Source: Turbatrix aceti (lineage: Eukaryota; Nematoda; Chromadorea; Rhabditida; Panagrolaimidae). Taken from it: 64,000 nt of DNA. The number at the start of each line of letters is the position of its first letter. Positions within the stretch are counted from its first letter, which is position 1. The stretch spans positions 8,689,246-8,753,245 of the forward strand of contig OZ017770.1 of assembly GCA_963969345.1 (NCBI GenBank). Direction: 5' to 3'. The translations under genes and the position numbers were made by a program. Under the pieces are notes generated by a model, which did no database searches, was not told where the DNA came from, and saw only the letters and a program-made list of their open reading frames with translations. This document shows positions 22,284 through 34,162 of this stretch, piece by piece.

Positions 22284-25111
22284 ATGAAAATGTATCGCCG
22301 TCGTGCTCAAAACCCGGTTGAACAACTTCAACCCGCAAATTTTCGATCACCAGAACATTTGAAGTGAGTTCAGGGTTTTTATGGTGAAGCGTGAGACAAT
22401 GTGGCATTTTGCAGGTACCTCCACGAGCTGCTAAATTCCAATCAGACCATCACGAACGCAAATCATGCCACGGTGATCGAGATTTTACGTCTTATAGCCG
22501 AAATCGTGGTCTGGGGCGACCAGAACAATCCCGATGTTTTCTTGTGAGTTTCTGAGTGTTTACTGAAGTGATTAAACTTGTGGTTTAGCTATTTCATGGA
22601 AAGCGGACTCTACCAGGACCTGGCAGATATAATCAAACGTGATGTACCGGTTGAAATTCACGTACAGATCCTGCAGACGCTTAACATTATTTTTGAGAAC
22701 GTCCGGAACGAGCACGCGCTGTGTAAGTGATTCAGGCCTGCAACTGACCTTTTGAATTTTTTTATTATAGATTACCTCCTGAGCAACAACACGGCAAACA
22801 ATGTCATCTCTTTCAATTTTAAATTTGAAAATGACGACATCATTGCGTACTTCAGCTCCCTGCTCAAGACTCTGTCTCTGAAGTTGAATTCTAAGACGGT
22901 GCATTTCTTCTTCAACGAGCAGCAAAGCGAGTTTCCTCTCCTGACGGTTGCTCTCCGGCATTTCAACAACTCGGAACCAATGGTGAGGACTGCGATTCGC
23001 ACTGTAACACTGAATGTCTTCCGGATTGACGACGATTCGGTGCGTCACTTCTGCCACAAGGTGCTCGAAGACTTCCTGCCTGGACTGATGGAGACCATCG
23101 TGGACAAAACGCTCAAAATGGACACGTTTGTGAGGTCGGCGCAGAGTGAACAGTCGAATAAAGATCGTCTTGCGACGATGATTGACGAGCAGATTAGCTA
23201 CTTTTCGTACTTCAATGACATTCTTGCCAATGGGCCTCCTCTGGTTTGTTTTTTTCTTTTTGTTAGGGAATTTTATAATTTCTGTTGTTGTTTTTTTGTA
23301 GCAGCAACTGGTAGCTCAAAAGCTGTGGACAATGGTCATCGATCCCCTGTTTCTTCCGATCACTTCCATTCCCGAAGGCGGATCTATCGTTCTCGGCCAT
23401 GCGACCCAATACTTTCTGCTGACCAATGTGCTATTGTTCATCGATACCGACGAAGTTCAAAATGAGGTAATCAGAGTTCTGCTCTTCGGCGACGAAAAAG
23501 ACGTGCACAACGGGTACTGGTTCACCAACAATGGCGAATTTACGCTCAACCGTCGACCTGCTGTCTCGGATGCCGGAGGATTCTTCTTCAACGATCTCAC
23601 TCAAACAATTGGCTCCCAACAGGACCAAAATGCCAGTTTCTTTGCCTTGCTTTTTGTCCTGGTAATGAACCGGCGAATTTGTGAGTCTGAATTTATTTGA
23701 TTTTATTTTGATGATGTTATGGTTTTTCAGCCCCGTTAAACTCCGCTGTCCAACAGAAACTCACGGCAAAAGAACGAGATACGTACTACCAGTTTCAAGA
23801 GGGGATTCTGCTTTTTTTCGAAACCTTCCTCGAATCCTACGCTGCGAGGAAGGAAGCTTCTCCTCTGCGACCTGTTTGGACGAATCTCCTGGCCGTGGTC
23901 ATCAGACAGGTTATTCTGGGCCTCTCTGCCGACACTGACATCGAGAAAAACGTCATCGGTGTTGTTCACGCGACCATGAAGCGATTCATTGCAAGTCTGG
24001 AAGGCAGCCTGTCGGATGACGAATTTCTCGACCTTTTCGAGGAAGAATACTATCGCGCTGAGCAGATTAACTTTCACGTCGACAACGCGGCCGTCGATGC
24101 GGAATTGCTCCTTCCGCCGGTCTGCATCGATAATAACGAGAGCAAGCTGCTTCGGGACCTTCCATCTGCGAGATTGGATTTCACCCGGGTCAAACTACTC
24201 AATTACTTCATCCTTCGCAAGCTTTACCTCGACTTGACCGGTGAACACGAATCTCAGCTACCTTTGACCAGCAATGTACCGATTGGCGTGGAGGTCAATG
24301 ATTGCATCGATTTGTGTAGGTTTTTCAAAATTTGTGCAGGCGTCACAAATTGTTTTTTTCCAGCAAATAGCGACATCCTGATGTGCTCGTTAGAATCTAA
24401 GGGCCGATTTGACATGGCTCTAGTCACGGATCAGTATTATTTCATCTTGGCCGAAAGACACAAGAATAAGTTTGGATACGGTGTCGTTACTCATGTGGGA
24501 TATCTTGAGGTAAAAAATTTTTTTTGATGTACGTAAAAAAATTTTTTTGTTTTAGAACCTGACGCTTCTACCAGCCGGTCGATTGTGCATCGAAGTGGTC
24601 ATCAAGGATCCCCGAAATCGGTTTGCTTACAACAACAAGCCGGTCGTCAAACAGATGCTCTTCTTCCCCGACAACATTCGTGCTTTCTCTGCCAAACAGC
24701 GACTTATGGTTGTAAGTTTTTCTATTTGAATAAATATTTTAAAACTATCGAAACAAATTTTTTTCTGTACCAGAAATTTCAATGTTGTCTTTTCAGTCTC
24801 GCAAAAAAGCTCGCCAATCCAAGATGAGCATTATAAATGACCTCTTTGAAATTCGCAAACTGCCTCCTCCGTCGCCCGGGTCCAGCGTCACGACGACACC
24901 TGTCTTTGGCGGTTTTCCGGGCTCGCTGGTCAAACACTACTCCGATACCCCATCGGATACCCCACCTCCCCCTCTCTCTGCTCCCGCTGCCACGACCGCA
25001 TCGCCAAATCCTCTGCGGGACCAAGCAAAGCCCTCGAGTGAAGCCAATGGGTATGTTTCATCGGGCAACAACGATAGTACAACAAGCGGGCACAAAATTC
25101 ACATGGTGTAA
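22284..25111 (+). CDS. gop-1: CLEC16A/EMA/GOP-1 endosome-autophagy protein
   Basis: Homologue of human CLEC16A, fly Ema and worm GOP-1, which act in Rab7/Rab2-dependent endosome and phagosome maturation, autophagy and mitophagy. Exons: 22284-22363, 22415-22543, 22589-22722, 22771-23243, 23302-23680, 23731-24315, 24364-24509, 24556-24711 and 24797-25111, giving 798 residues. The N-terminal FPL domain is clear: SPEHLKYLHELL, IVVWGDQNNPDVF, LQTLNIIFENV, YYLLSNN, LLKTLSLKLNSKTVHFFFNE and SEPMVRTAIRTVTLNVF. Conserved C-terminal blocks include LLPPVCIDN, FVKRLP-like DFTRVKLL, ESQLPLT, SDILM and KQRLMVSRKKARQSKM. The extreme C-terminus is Pro/Ser-rich, as in other members. It is shorter than human CLEC16A (about 1050), mainly in the disordered tail. 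The start may be ATG 22284 or 22290. Confidence 0.96.
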
Positions 25112-25145
25112 AAAAAATGATACTAAAATGGTAACCTGTGATAGA

Positions 25146-25206
25146 TTTATTCCATAAAAAATTGTTTTATTTAACAAAAATACACTACCCGGAATTGCAA
25201 AATAAA
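25146..25206. terminator. Overlapping convergent 3' ends of gop-1 and the ANKFN1 gene
   Basis: On the plus strand AATAAA at 25201-25206 lies 90 bases after the GOP-1 stop. On the minus strand AATAAA (TTTATT at 25146-25151) lies about 145 bases after the ANKFN1 stop. If both are used, the two mRNAs overlap at their 3' ends by at least 50 bases. Confidence 0.5.
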
Positions 25207-25295
25207 AGGGTTTAAAGAATCTGTCTTGTTTTTTTTAGTGAATAAAAGAGTGTTAAAAATGTTTTGCTGTGAATAAATAAATTGCATAGGCTGAT

Positions 25296-28200
25296 TTACA
25301 CGAAGGATTCATTTCCATGACGAATAGCCGCCTGGATGTCGTCGCAGCGACGAACGTAAATTCGGCCATGACTCCAGGGAGGGGTTAGCTTGACGGGATG
25401 AAATTCATCGCGTAATCTTCGCTCCCGTGCACCGATGATGGCAACGAGACAGTATTCTGCGTCGTTGGACGAAATGAGGGGCAAATTTGTTGCATTAGAT
25501 TTGAGAAGCTGAAAAAGGGTGATAAGAGTTAAATTAAAGAACCGGAAACGTTTTTTTTCAAAGGTTCAAAAGTCAAGAGTCAGTGAATAGAATTTTTTTT
25601 TTGCAAGAACGCTGCAACAAACCTTGTTTATCTGGTCAATGACAAGCATGACAATCTCCTTCGCTGTAGTTGTTGACGTAATGGTCAACCGAATGGAGCA
25701 ATTTGTAGGCAACCCGCAGTCAATGGCAATGTACACTCTCACCAGCTGATTGCTCCTCGGACTCGGCAAGCTGTTGTCTCCTCCTTGAAAGCCAGACACT
25801 TGACGTGACGTCGCTTCCGATTGCTGCCTCTTTGGCGGCGGTCTTTTCAATATCGAAGGCGAAATATTGCACGTGTGATTATTATTCGTTGCTTGCTGGT
25901 ACATTTTATCAATGGACTTGAGAACATCGTCGCAGTTCTCCACAACGCTTCTCGACCGAGTCAGGGTGGCATCACGATGGGTTGTTGGAGGTGTTCTGTT
26001 GTCGAAGACCATCACCGGGTTCAGTTTGCTAGACTGCCGACTGACTTGGTTGTGCAAGGCGGACCCGTTGATTTTGTTAGTCGAGCTTTGGTCACTGTGG
26101 TAGCCGACGTCGGATGCGTCATCGGGCAGCAGGGCAGGTAACGGTGGATTGAGGACGTAAGAGAGCGTGGTCGAGTATCCATCGTTTTTTTCTCGGGCCA
26201 TAGAAGCCACGTTGCTGACCCACCGGGACGAACGCCAAATTTCTTCTACTCGTTGTTGGAATTCGTTGAGGACGTCCAATTGTTCTGAATACACTCGCCC
26301 GTCGTCTTCATGAAGGCATTGCCGTTTTTCATAGTTTAAAATAGTGATAAAGTGGTCTAGAAAGATATTCAGCCGGCAGTAGGTTTCAATAAAGTCGGGT
26401 TGGTATGTTAGGAAGTTTACTGAAAAATTTATTTGGTCAACAATAAAAATCTAATTTTTTTTAAACTAACCAATCTCAAAAACAGGAACCGGAATACAGC
26501 TGCACCCCTTACAGGACTCACTGGCATCTTCGATCATTGAATGAGACGGCATGACCTGACAGACGTCCTCTGACTTGGGAAATACCTACAAAAAAAATAT
26601 ATTTATTTCGGAAAAGACCAAAAAATCTTACCAAAACAAAAGTGACATCAGAATGCATCTGAATGACTTGAAACCGAAAAAGTCGATGGGAAGTAACAGA
26701 ATCAGCTTCAACGTCAATGTCGTGGAACAGCATGTTGACAGCCTTGATAAGTTGATGGTGAAAAACGTACTGGGTAACAGTAGGACGCGAACCGCATTTT
26801 TCGTCATTTTCGATGGTTCTGAGCCATTCCCATTCTTCTTTTGAAATATGAGGATTCTGACGAACCGTTACAAAAGGCAGCACTGAAGGTAGGTTATCTG
26901 GCACGAACAATCTGATTGAATTCAGGCTAGATTGTAATTTCATATACCCCAGGTAGAGTCCCTTGTCGAGAGGAATCTGGCTTGACTCGAAGAAATTGAT
27001 CATCGAAATAATTTCCTGATTTAGAAAATCCAAGGGGGAATTGGTTGATTTTTTTCGAATAAATTTGTTCATTTTCATCCACCGCATTGCCAAGCCTTGG
27101 GATTGTACAGCTTGATTTTCAGTGACGTAGAGAACAGATACCAGAAATGTCGTAGACGAGGAAAAAGTTAGGGGAACGTGATGAATTCGACCGATATTTT
27201 TAATTCCCAAGGCGTTGTGCATTGAAGCGACTGATTCGAGGATTTTGGCCCGGAGTGGGAGATTTGTGGACCAGGTATTTGTTGACGAGTCCTTGAAAAA
27301 ACATTTTTTTTTAATAAAAAATTATAAACATAAAATTAAAATACCTGAAGGTGAGATAACACATCCCAGCTCAGCGAAAGCTTCAGAAGCCAGGCTACAG
27401 TATCATGCGACACAGAAGTCATGTTGTCGTCAATTTGGATGATCGGTAGACAGTCATCCACCGTGCAGAGTATCTTATCCTGGGTATAAACCACGCTAGC
27501 CAGGTAAATACCCCTAAAATTCTTTTTTAACTCGAAAAAGAAATTTTTATGCTTACCGTCCAACATTTTTGATAAATTTTGTGCTAGCAGAAAATAGGTT
27601 ACGTAATCCTGATTTTTTCTTCTTGCACAAAGCATCATTGGTACCCGGGAACAAAAACTGCCAAAGCGGTGACTGTCTGTATTTTTCAATTTCACAATTT
27701 AGTTCCAAAATCGATTGAAGACATTTTGCACGATTCGACTGCTGCCCGTCGACGTCTTCCCAGCCTGTAATGAAAAAAAATTGTTTCAACGGTAAAAAAG
27801 AGTGCCACAAACTTGAAATATGCAAATTTTTAGGATTGGCTACTGTGGGCTCACCGAATCCCCACATAGATCCCGCAGAAAGACGAAATGTATACACCTG
27901 TCCGTGTTCTAGATTGCTAATTGTAATCGGGCTTTCTTGAACATCGTTGACGATGACCGATCCGTCGATTTCGTCGAACAACGGATTTTTGCTCCATTCA
28001 ACTAAAAAAAAAGAAAAAGAAAGAGTAAATTAGGATAATTTGACGCGTGACCAAACGCACCCTTGTACTTGATAACAACACAACTGCTGGTCGTTGGAGG
28101 ATTGTAATCAATCGTAACCCTTGTATTGGCCGTAACCTCAGCCCGGACGTCGCTCGGGCTTCCAGGAAGTTCTTCCTTGTTCAGAATAGTTTGCATCCTG

Positions 28201-31200
28201 CGTAGCAGAGCCAACTGTTGTTCCACGGATCGTAGACGTTTTTCTGTTTCCTAAAACAAACACCAGACTGGTTAAAAATTGCTTAATAATATATCAAGAA
28301 AGAAACATGCCTTATTCTCAGTCATCGAGCGTAGCCGTGATTCATGTTCACGTACAGCAGCCGAGACGACGTGTATTCGTCGGTCGATCATGGCAACTGA
28401 AAAAAAAATGTGTAACGGGAGGGTGAAAGGTTAAAAGAATTGTGATGATAACAAAAAAGCTGTCCTATATATGTTATGCTTGCCTTTCTTTAACCAGAAA
28501 CCGACGAGAAACTTGAATGACATCATTTTAGCCATGATTAAAGGCCCCGAAAGCGCTCAAAGAGGTTCCCGAGCACATTTCAAATCAAAGGGGGGAAGGA
28601 ATAACTCACGTTCAAAATTTTCGACAGCTCCGTGCTGTAGAAGGAGGTTGGCGGCTCCCCGGCGATTGAGCATCAGCGCAACGTCGAGCAACGCAATCGG
28701 TAATGCAGAACTTCCGAAGAGCGTGCTTTCAACGATTGGATCATTAACAGGCACGCTATTCTTGGATAGAATTAGTTGGAGTGAATCCAAGTCGTCCTGT
28801 TCAATCGCGGTGAGGGCTCCTGGAAGTCATACATATTTATTCACCTTGAATAGGAGTAAAAATTTGTCTCAGACATGGATCACCCTAATTTGGTTGAAAA
28901 ACTGCGCATGTGATTTAAACCAAAGTCGTTGCAAATCAAATCAACAGAAAGTATGCATGCGTATGCATGAGAAAATTTCTTTAAATTAAGCAAAAAAGGG
29001 AAGAAGATGCTCCTGGTCAAACCAGCCACGCATAAAGCAAATACATATGTGTATAAAAGACCAAATAACTAACCATAAACGGTGATCATTGTATTTTTAA
29101 ATCTTTTTTTCAGGTTTTCCTCAATTTCTTGAATCGCTGGAAATCGTTTTTTTTCAGTCGTAGTCTCAACACTGCCTTGGCGAACGACTAAAAAAATACT
29201 CATTCATAACACAATAAATCACGGCGTTTCCTGACAATGAAGACTTACAGGCTTTGGAAGAAGACGTGGGCGACGATGATGTTGAAGTCGAAGGAGTGTC
29301 AAAAAATCTAAAGTATCAATTGCGACGTGTGTAATTCTAATCTGCCGACATTTTTAAAATAACAAAAATGACTTAGTTCTTTTTTTTGTGTTCAAGTAGT
29401 ATCGCAGAGAGGCAAATTGGAGGGTTTACCACGACGCGCTTTCTTCCTGCCAGGGAGCTTATGCAGCTGCACCAAAGAGAATAAAAAAATACATAGAAGA
29501 ATGAAACGCAGTTACATACTGACCTTGCCAAAGTAAAGGTTGTGACCGCAGCCAAAATCGGTTGTCCGGTTCTGTTTTCTATTGACCATTTTAAAAACAC
29601 AAGGACGTTACTATAAACGCAAGCGAACGCGTGCAATCTATTACTATTACCACACACAACCAAACAGGGATGTGAGAGAACTTTTGACGCTTGACCCCCC
29701 CTCTGACTGACTGACCGAACCGGACCTACCCCATCTGACTCGTTTTTCCCGATTATTTTGTTGCTGAATATGACAGGGGGAGGGAGGCTTTGACAAGCTA
29801 TAGGTTATAAATAACTGTCAAAAACTATGAATAGCCTGCTTGGCTGGCTATTGAGCCCTATTGTCTTAAAATTCTTTAAGCGCTCTATTTTATGTACTAA
29901 AAACAATAAATCGACTCCATTTCCTCTCTTTTTTTAGCCTTGAAAGAGGAGACTCACGTTCCACGTCGGTCATCGAGACTCGGTTGTTTTTGTAGGATGA
30001 CCTGGGACGCCAGGCGATGCCCAAATGTGGGGTAGACATTGAGCTGGGGTTTGGCTGATCCAAAGCGCTCAAGACGTATCGTATACGGCTGCACCATGTT
30101 GCAGTATGACGCTGCAAGAAATAAAAAAAATAATTAGTCCAATGATGTTTGAATTTTAAGGGGGATATCGGCACTCGAAATCTGTTGGAAAAAAAACAGC
30201 ACACGCCTTTTAAAGATTGTAGAGATATGTACGTAGATACAAATGCCTCACTCATATCTCACTTGAATAGCATCCAAGTTTATAACTTTCTGACCGAGCA
30301 AAAAATGCTACAAACACGTTTTTTTTGATGTTTCGTGTTTTTAAAAATTCCTGTGAGTGTGGCATCAAAGGAATCTGGTTGAAAAACTGTGTTAAATATT
30401 TTTTTGACGCGGAACGCATATAACACAATAAAATACATATTCGCTGTCAATTTTTTTGTACCTGCTAACGACGACGCCACGCTGCCAACAGAAAAAGAAC
30501 CTATGGTACCGAGGTTGACGGAATTTGATTTTTGGTATCACGACCGGAAAAAAAAAGCGGAACAATGCGGACTGCAAGCAAAAACGGAAAACCATAAATA
30601 AAATTATCAGCATTTTTTGTTCTCGCTACGTCAACTTTTATGGCTTATAACAGGTATAGCCGATAACCGATAACAACAAGGGTCGGTCAAACGTGTGATA
30701 CAAATTAACTTAGTCACTAAAAAGCAACTTACTAAAGTTAATTTGCTTTGATTCAGGCTTGTCGATGCGCGGTGTCGGTGAGCGGGCAAAAAATGCCGTG
30801 GGCGCACTGTTACGGTGTCTGGCAAATAGCTTTTGAGTCTGTGTCTGGTAATGTCGGTTTTTGGTAGACTCACATCTAAAAGCGAAACAGGAAAAGAACT
30901 ATGCCCTCTGTTTATTGCCTTCGGAAAAACATAAAACAAACCGCTTTAATGGATGCGGAGAGTGACACAGGTAAAAAGCATGAGGCTGGATGACGCCTGA
31001 TAGCAGCAGTTTGCTATCACTGACTCTTGACTCCAGTACGGGTGTACTGCAGCCGCTTCGCTTGTTGTTACCGTGACCATTTCCATTCTTTCGACGTAAT
31101 GAAACCGGAAAAGCGTGATGCGAGGCCACGGCTTTTTGTAGTCGTACGACAAAGAGAATAGCACGGATAATCGACCTTCTGGATTTCATGATACCCGAAG

Positions 31201-31327
31201 TCAATACCGTGGACGTGTCGGAGGTCGTAGTAGCATCATCCCCGCTGAGTAAAATGCAAAAATACACAGACGTGGGTTTTTCAAAGTCACAGGAGCCATC
31301 ACAAGGAATTAAGGGATGTAACGTCAT
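25296..31327 (-). CDS. ANKFN1 / Wide awake homologue (ankyrin, FN3 and Ras-association domains)
   Basis: Neuronal scaffold of the ANKFN1 (mouse Nmf9)/Drosophila Wide awake family, linked to sleep timing and arousal. Exons, 5' to 3': 30942-31327, 30733-30875, 29958-30111, 29249-29307, 29074-29187, 28610-28819, 28311-28396, 28061-28250, 27813-28001, 27557-27764, 27345-27513, 26632-27291, 26471-26585, 25623-26419 and 25296-25508; 1230 residues, all phases consistent. The N-terminus is basic and Ser-rich, including a conserved-looking MVQPYTIRLERFGS block. A degenerate ankyrin region lies at about 286-355, an FN3 domain at about 415-515 (VEWSKNPLF, GQVYTFRLSAGSMWGFGEP), then the family-specific WEDVDGQQSNR and GIYLASVVYTQD blocks, and a C-terminal RA domain at about 1115-1205. 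The true 5' start is uncertain: a possible acceptor near 31244 could make exon 1 internal. The intron between 28396 and 28250 has a GC donor. Confidence 0.9.
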
Positions 31328-31884
31328 CGAGGGTCACTGTCTAGATGTCTGAAGCCTGCCTGGCCGTGCCTTGTTTGCTTTTATTTTTTTTGCGGATAAT
31401 GCAATCAGAGTCATCTCTCATCATCGTGCCATAATTTATAATTTTTATACAACATTGTCAATAATAAATAAATATTATGTTTATTTCTTACACAACGCAT
31501 GACATGGATTGAATCCGCCAAAAAAAAATCTGAAAAAAAAAATAAAAATACATGAACCGTAATAAATTTTTTTGTGACTCTAACAAGCTTTTCTTCATCA
31601 TCCATTCTACCAAATACACTTACCACAGCGTCGCACAAGGTTTTAGATATATCCTCAACAATTTATTTCAAGTGGTCAGTCTGCAAGGGCCCGCCTAAAA
31701 CGTCAGATATCCGTTCGGCGTTAGCGTTAACGATCCAAACGTGCTTTTTTCAATCTATCTTGCCCGGAGGCCCTCGCTATTTTGCGTCGATTACATTCAC
31801 CCAGTGCGTCGTCTGCCTGTTTCTGCCTGTGACATCAGTTATAATTTATAAAAATAACAAAATTGGTATTCAGTATCCAGAAGT
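31328..31884. promoter_or_regulatory. Divergent intergenic region between ANKFN1 and EGF-ShKT-nitrobindin genes
   Basis: 557 bases separate two head-to-head starts. It is A/T-rich and contains no credible exon. It must hold at least one promoter if the ATG at 31327 is the real start of the ANKFN1 gene. No specific element was identified. Confidence 0.4.
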
Positions 31885-33124
31885 ATGAATTGGAGTGTTT
31901 TTGGATTTTTGGCAACAATTGCCCTAAGCGTCGTCCTTTGCTGTAAGTTTTTTTCGTGCCTTTTTGACCCTTTGCAAGAGATGCTTGACCCTTTTCTCGT
32001 TCCAGCAACCCCAGGACAAGTTATTATCAAGAGATTCTCAAAAGAAAACTGCAAATACAATCCCTGTATCAACGGCGGCAAATGTGTAGTCGGGAAAATA
32101 GCCTGCGATTGTCCCCAAGGCTGGATGGGCCGGTATTGCCACAGTAAGTCAACTTTTTTGATAACTTCCTGGTTGCCTTTAACTTTTGGGATATACTCTT
32201 ACGTTGTGCAAAAGTGCTTATTTCCTTTCATGTCTTTTGCAATTGTATAAAAAAAGAAGAACAAAACCGGATTCAAGAATACTCTTTTTTTCGCATCTTT
32301 TCGTGAACTAATCTATTTTCTCATGTGCAACGTGCGCATGAATGTTTGTACGTACGTATCACAGATGCTAATTTGATTCTTTAATGTTAAACGAATCAGT
32401 ATCCGGTATTTAGGAAGGTGTCGGAACATTTACAAGAGCTGTGACCGTTGGGCAGCAGAAGACAAATGCGAGGTGGTTCAGACACAAACAAACTTTTTTG
32501 ACATCAATTGCGCCGTCAGCTGCAAGCTTTGTACGCCTGATCCGTCAGTTAGTAAGTCAAAAAAACATCTGGAGCAAAGAAAAATGAGTGAAATAAATTG
32601 TAGACCTCAGTCCCATTCCTCTTCCGCCGGCTCTTGAACCCCTGCAATTTATCATGGGAAAGTGGTATTCTCAGGCCGCCAAAGGACTCCGCTACCCGAC
32701 AGATATGGCTGGAAACGAGTACGAAGAGATTCTCGACGTCATGCCGGCGGAAGTTCCCCTCTTCGGCGCGCCTTCTCTAAACCTGACGAGCACAGCTTGG
32801 GAAGGTGACGACATCCGAGTGACCCATGGTTTCCTGACGCTTAAACCAAATTCCAATCCCCCGGAGATTGCGATCCTGAGCAGCAGCAACGAAGGCTTAA
32901 ACATGGTCGAACTCGGAAGTATCGCAAACCACGGTCTGACGCTGAACATCAGCTACATGCAGGTTCATCCAGGGCTCGATAACCAACTCTTGCCCCTCGG
33001 CGGAACCCGGCGCTTCAGACGCAGCGGTCAGAATCTCGAAATGACGGTTGCCAAGCTTTTCCCAGACAACAGGATACTACAATTCAAAAAAATGTTCAAA
33101 AAAGTCAGGAATTATCCGTATTAA
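31885..33124 (+). CDS. Secreted EGF - ShKT - THAP4/nitrobindin-like beta-barrel protein
   Basis: 284 residues, exons 31885-31942, 32006-32143, 32414-32551 and 32604-33124. A signal peptide ([19 protein letters not shown]) is followed by a compact EGF-like domain (about 32-64: [26 protein letters not shown]). Next is a ShKT-type six-cysteine module (about 67-105: [26 protein letters not shown]). Then comes a THAP4/nitrobindin-type ten-stranded barrel (about 115-284: [18 protein letters not shown].., a [11 protein letters not shown] block, and a C-terminal EMTVAKLFP strand). Nitrobindins bind haem through a C-terminal His; the equivalent position here seems to be RILQF, without His, so haem binding is doubtful. 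Secreted barrels of this family fused to ShKT or EGF modules are a nematode feature. AATAAA at 33241-33246 is a likely poly(A) signal. Confidence 0.85.
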
Positions 33125-33316
33125 TTTTAAGGACTTTCTTATCATCCATGTAAAAAGATTACGATTACGAATTGCATATATAAAATTTCTGTTTATCATG
33201 TTGTCAAATGTGAAACGTGTTGTTTGAATTGGCGGGACAAAATAAAAGACAAAAATGCTATTCTGCAAACTCACGCACGAGATAGCAGCTCTGCAAACTA
33301 GTACCAAACCAAAACC

Positions 33317-33910
33317 CTATGCAGCTGCGAGCGTCTTGACGTACGACTGACGCGACTCGCTTGCATCGGTTTCGGCCGATCGATTATGTGCTTCCCACTT
33401 GGGTAAGCCCTGGAAGTAGCGAATCGCTTTGATGTAATCACCCGTATCCGGCGTGAAACGGTGATAAATGCCAGCCGGCAAGACGACGAGGTCGCCTGGT
33501 TCCGTGAGAATGCGCACCCATCGATCCTGGGAAAAAAAAAGTAAAGCGCATTAGACAAAAAAACACTAAACAAAAAAAAACTGGTTTGATACCTGTTTGT
33601 CGCGAACGTCAAAATATCCATGTCCTTCCAGGACGTAGCGAATTTCTTCGTCAGTGTGTAGGTGTTCGGCAAAGAAATTTTTAATTTTCGCATCATAGTC
33701 GGGCAAGAGTTCACGATTGATTGTGATGACATCATGTCCTTCGTAGTTGCGTTGCTTTGCTATTTTTTCCAAATCCTCGACGTTGGGTGCGTAGACGTAA
33801 TCGACGCCGATAGCGTGCAGCTCATCCAGCGAAACCGGCTGTGGGGAATCAAGTTGGTTTTCTTGCCGGGGATCGATGATGTCGTCTTTGACAAGCCAGG
33901 CACGAACCAT
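33317..33910 (-). CDS. Acireductone dioxygenase (methionine salvage)
   Basis: Cupin metalloenzyme that oxidises acireductone to the keto-acid precursor of methionine plus formate (Fe form), acting in the cytosol in the methionine salvage pathway. Exons 33593-33910 and 33317-33526 give 175 residues, the usual eukaryotic length. Metal ligands are visible: H83 and H85 in HLHTDEE, E89, and H128 in LPAGIYHRF. Other family strings are YVLEGHGYFDVRD and DLVVLPAG. It lies 252 bases downstream of ATG13 on the same strand. The bases before the ATG form an acceptor (TTGTTGTAG) suited to cis or trans splicing. It is complete with no anomalies. Confidence 0.97.
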
Positions 33911-34162
33911 TTTTGACTGTTCTACAACAATGATGGAATTCTTTAGATTTTATGTGACAAAAATGACCATCAAAGAAAAAAAGGAAGCAAAACGCGAAAC
34001 AAAACGCAGCGTCTTTTCTTCTGGTTTTTCTTGGCTATACAATTTATGTACAAAAAAAACAGAACGTATACAATTATAAAAACATGGAACAGGACAGATT
34101 CTTCATTATTTATGTAGTCGTTCTTCTTGTACAAGATAACGAAAAATGGTAAGGAGGAGTCG

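Noticed and set aside
23431..23628. Antisense frames over GOP-1, PMCA and MATH exons (for example this one)
   Set aside because: They are shadows of strongly supported coding exons on the other strand.
29430..29593. Small spliced frame on the minus strand starting MVNRKQNRTT with a 60-base intron
   Set aside because: It lies in an intron of the ANKFN1 gene, encodes under 50 residues, resembles no family, and cannot be joined to the next exon in frame with a good donor. It remains possible as a tiny transcript.
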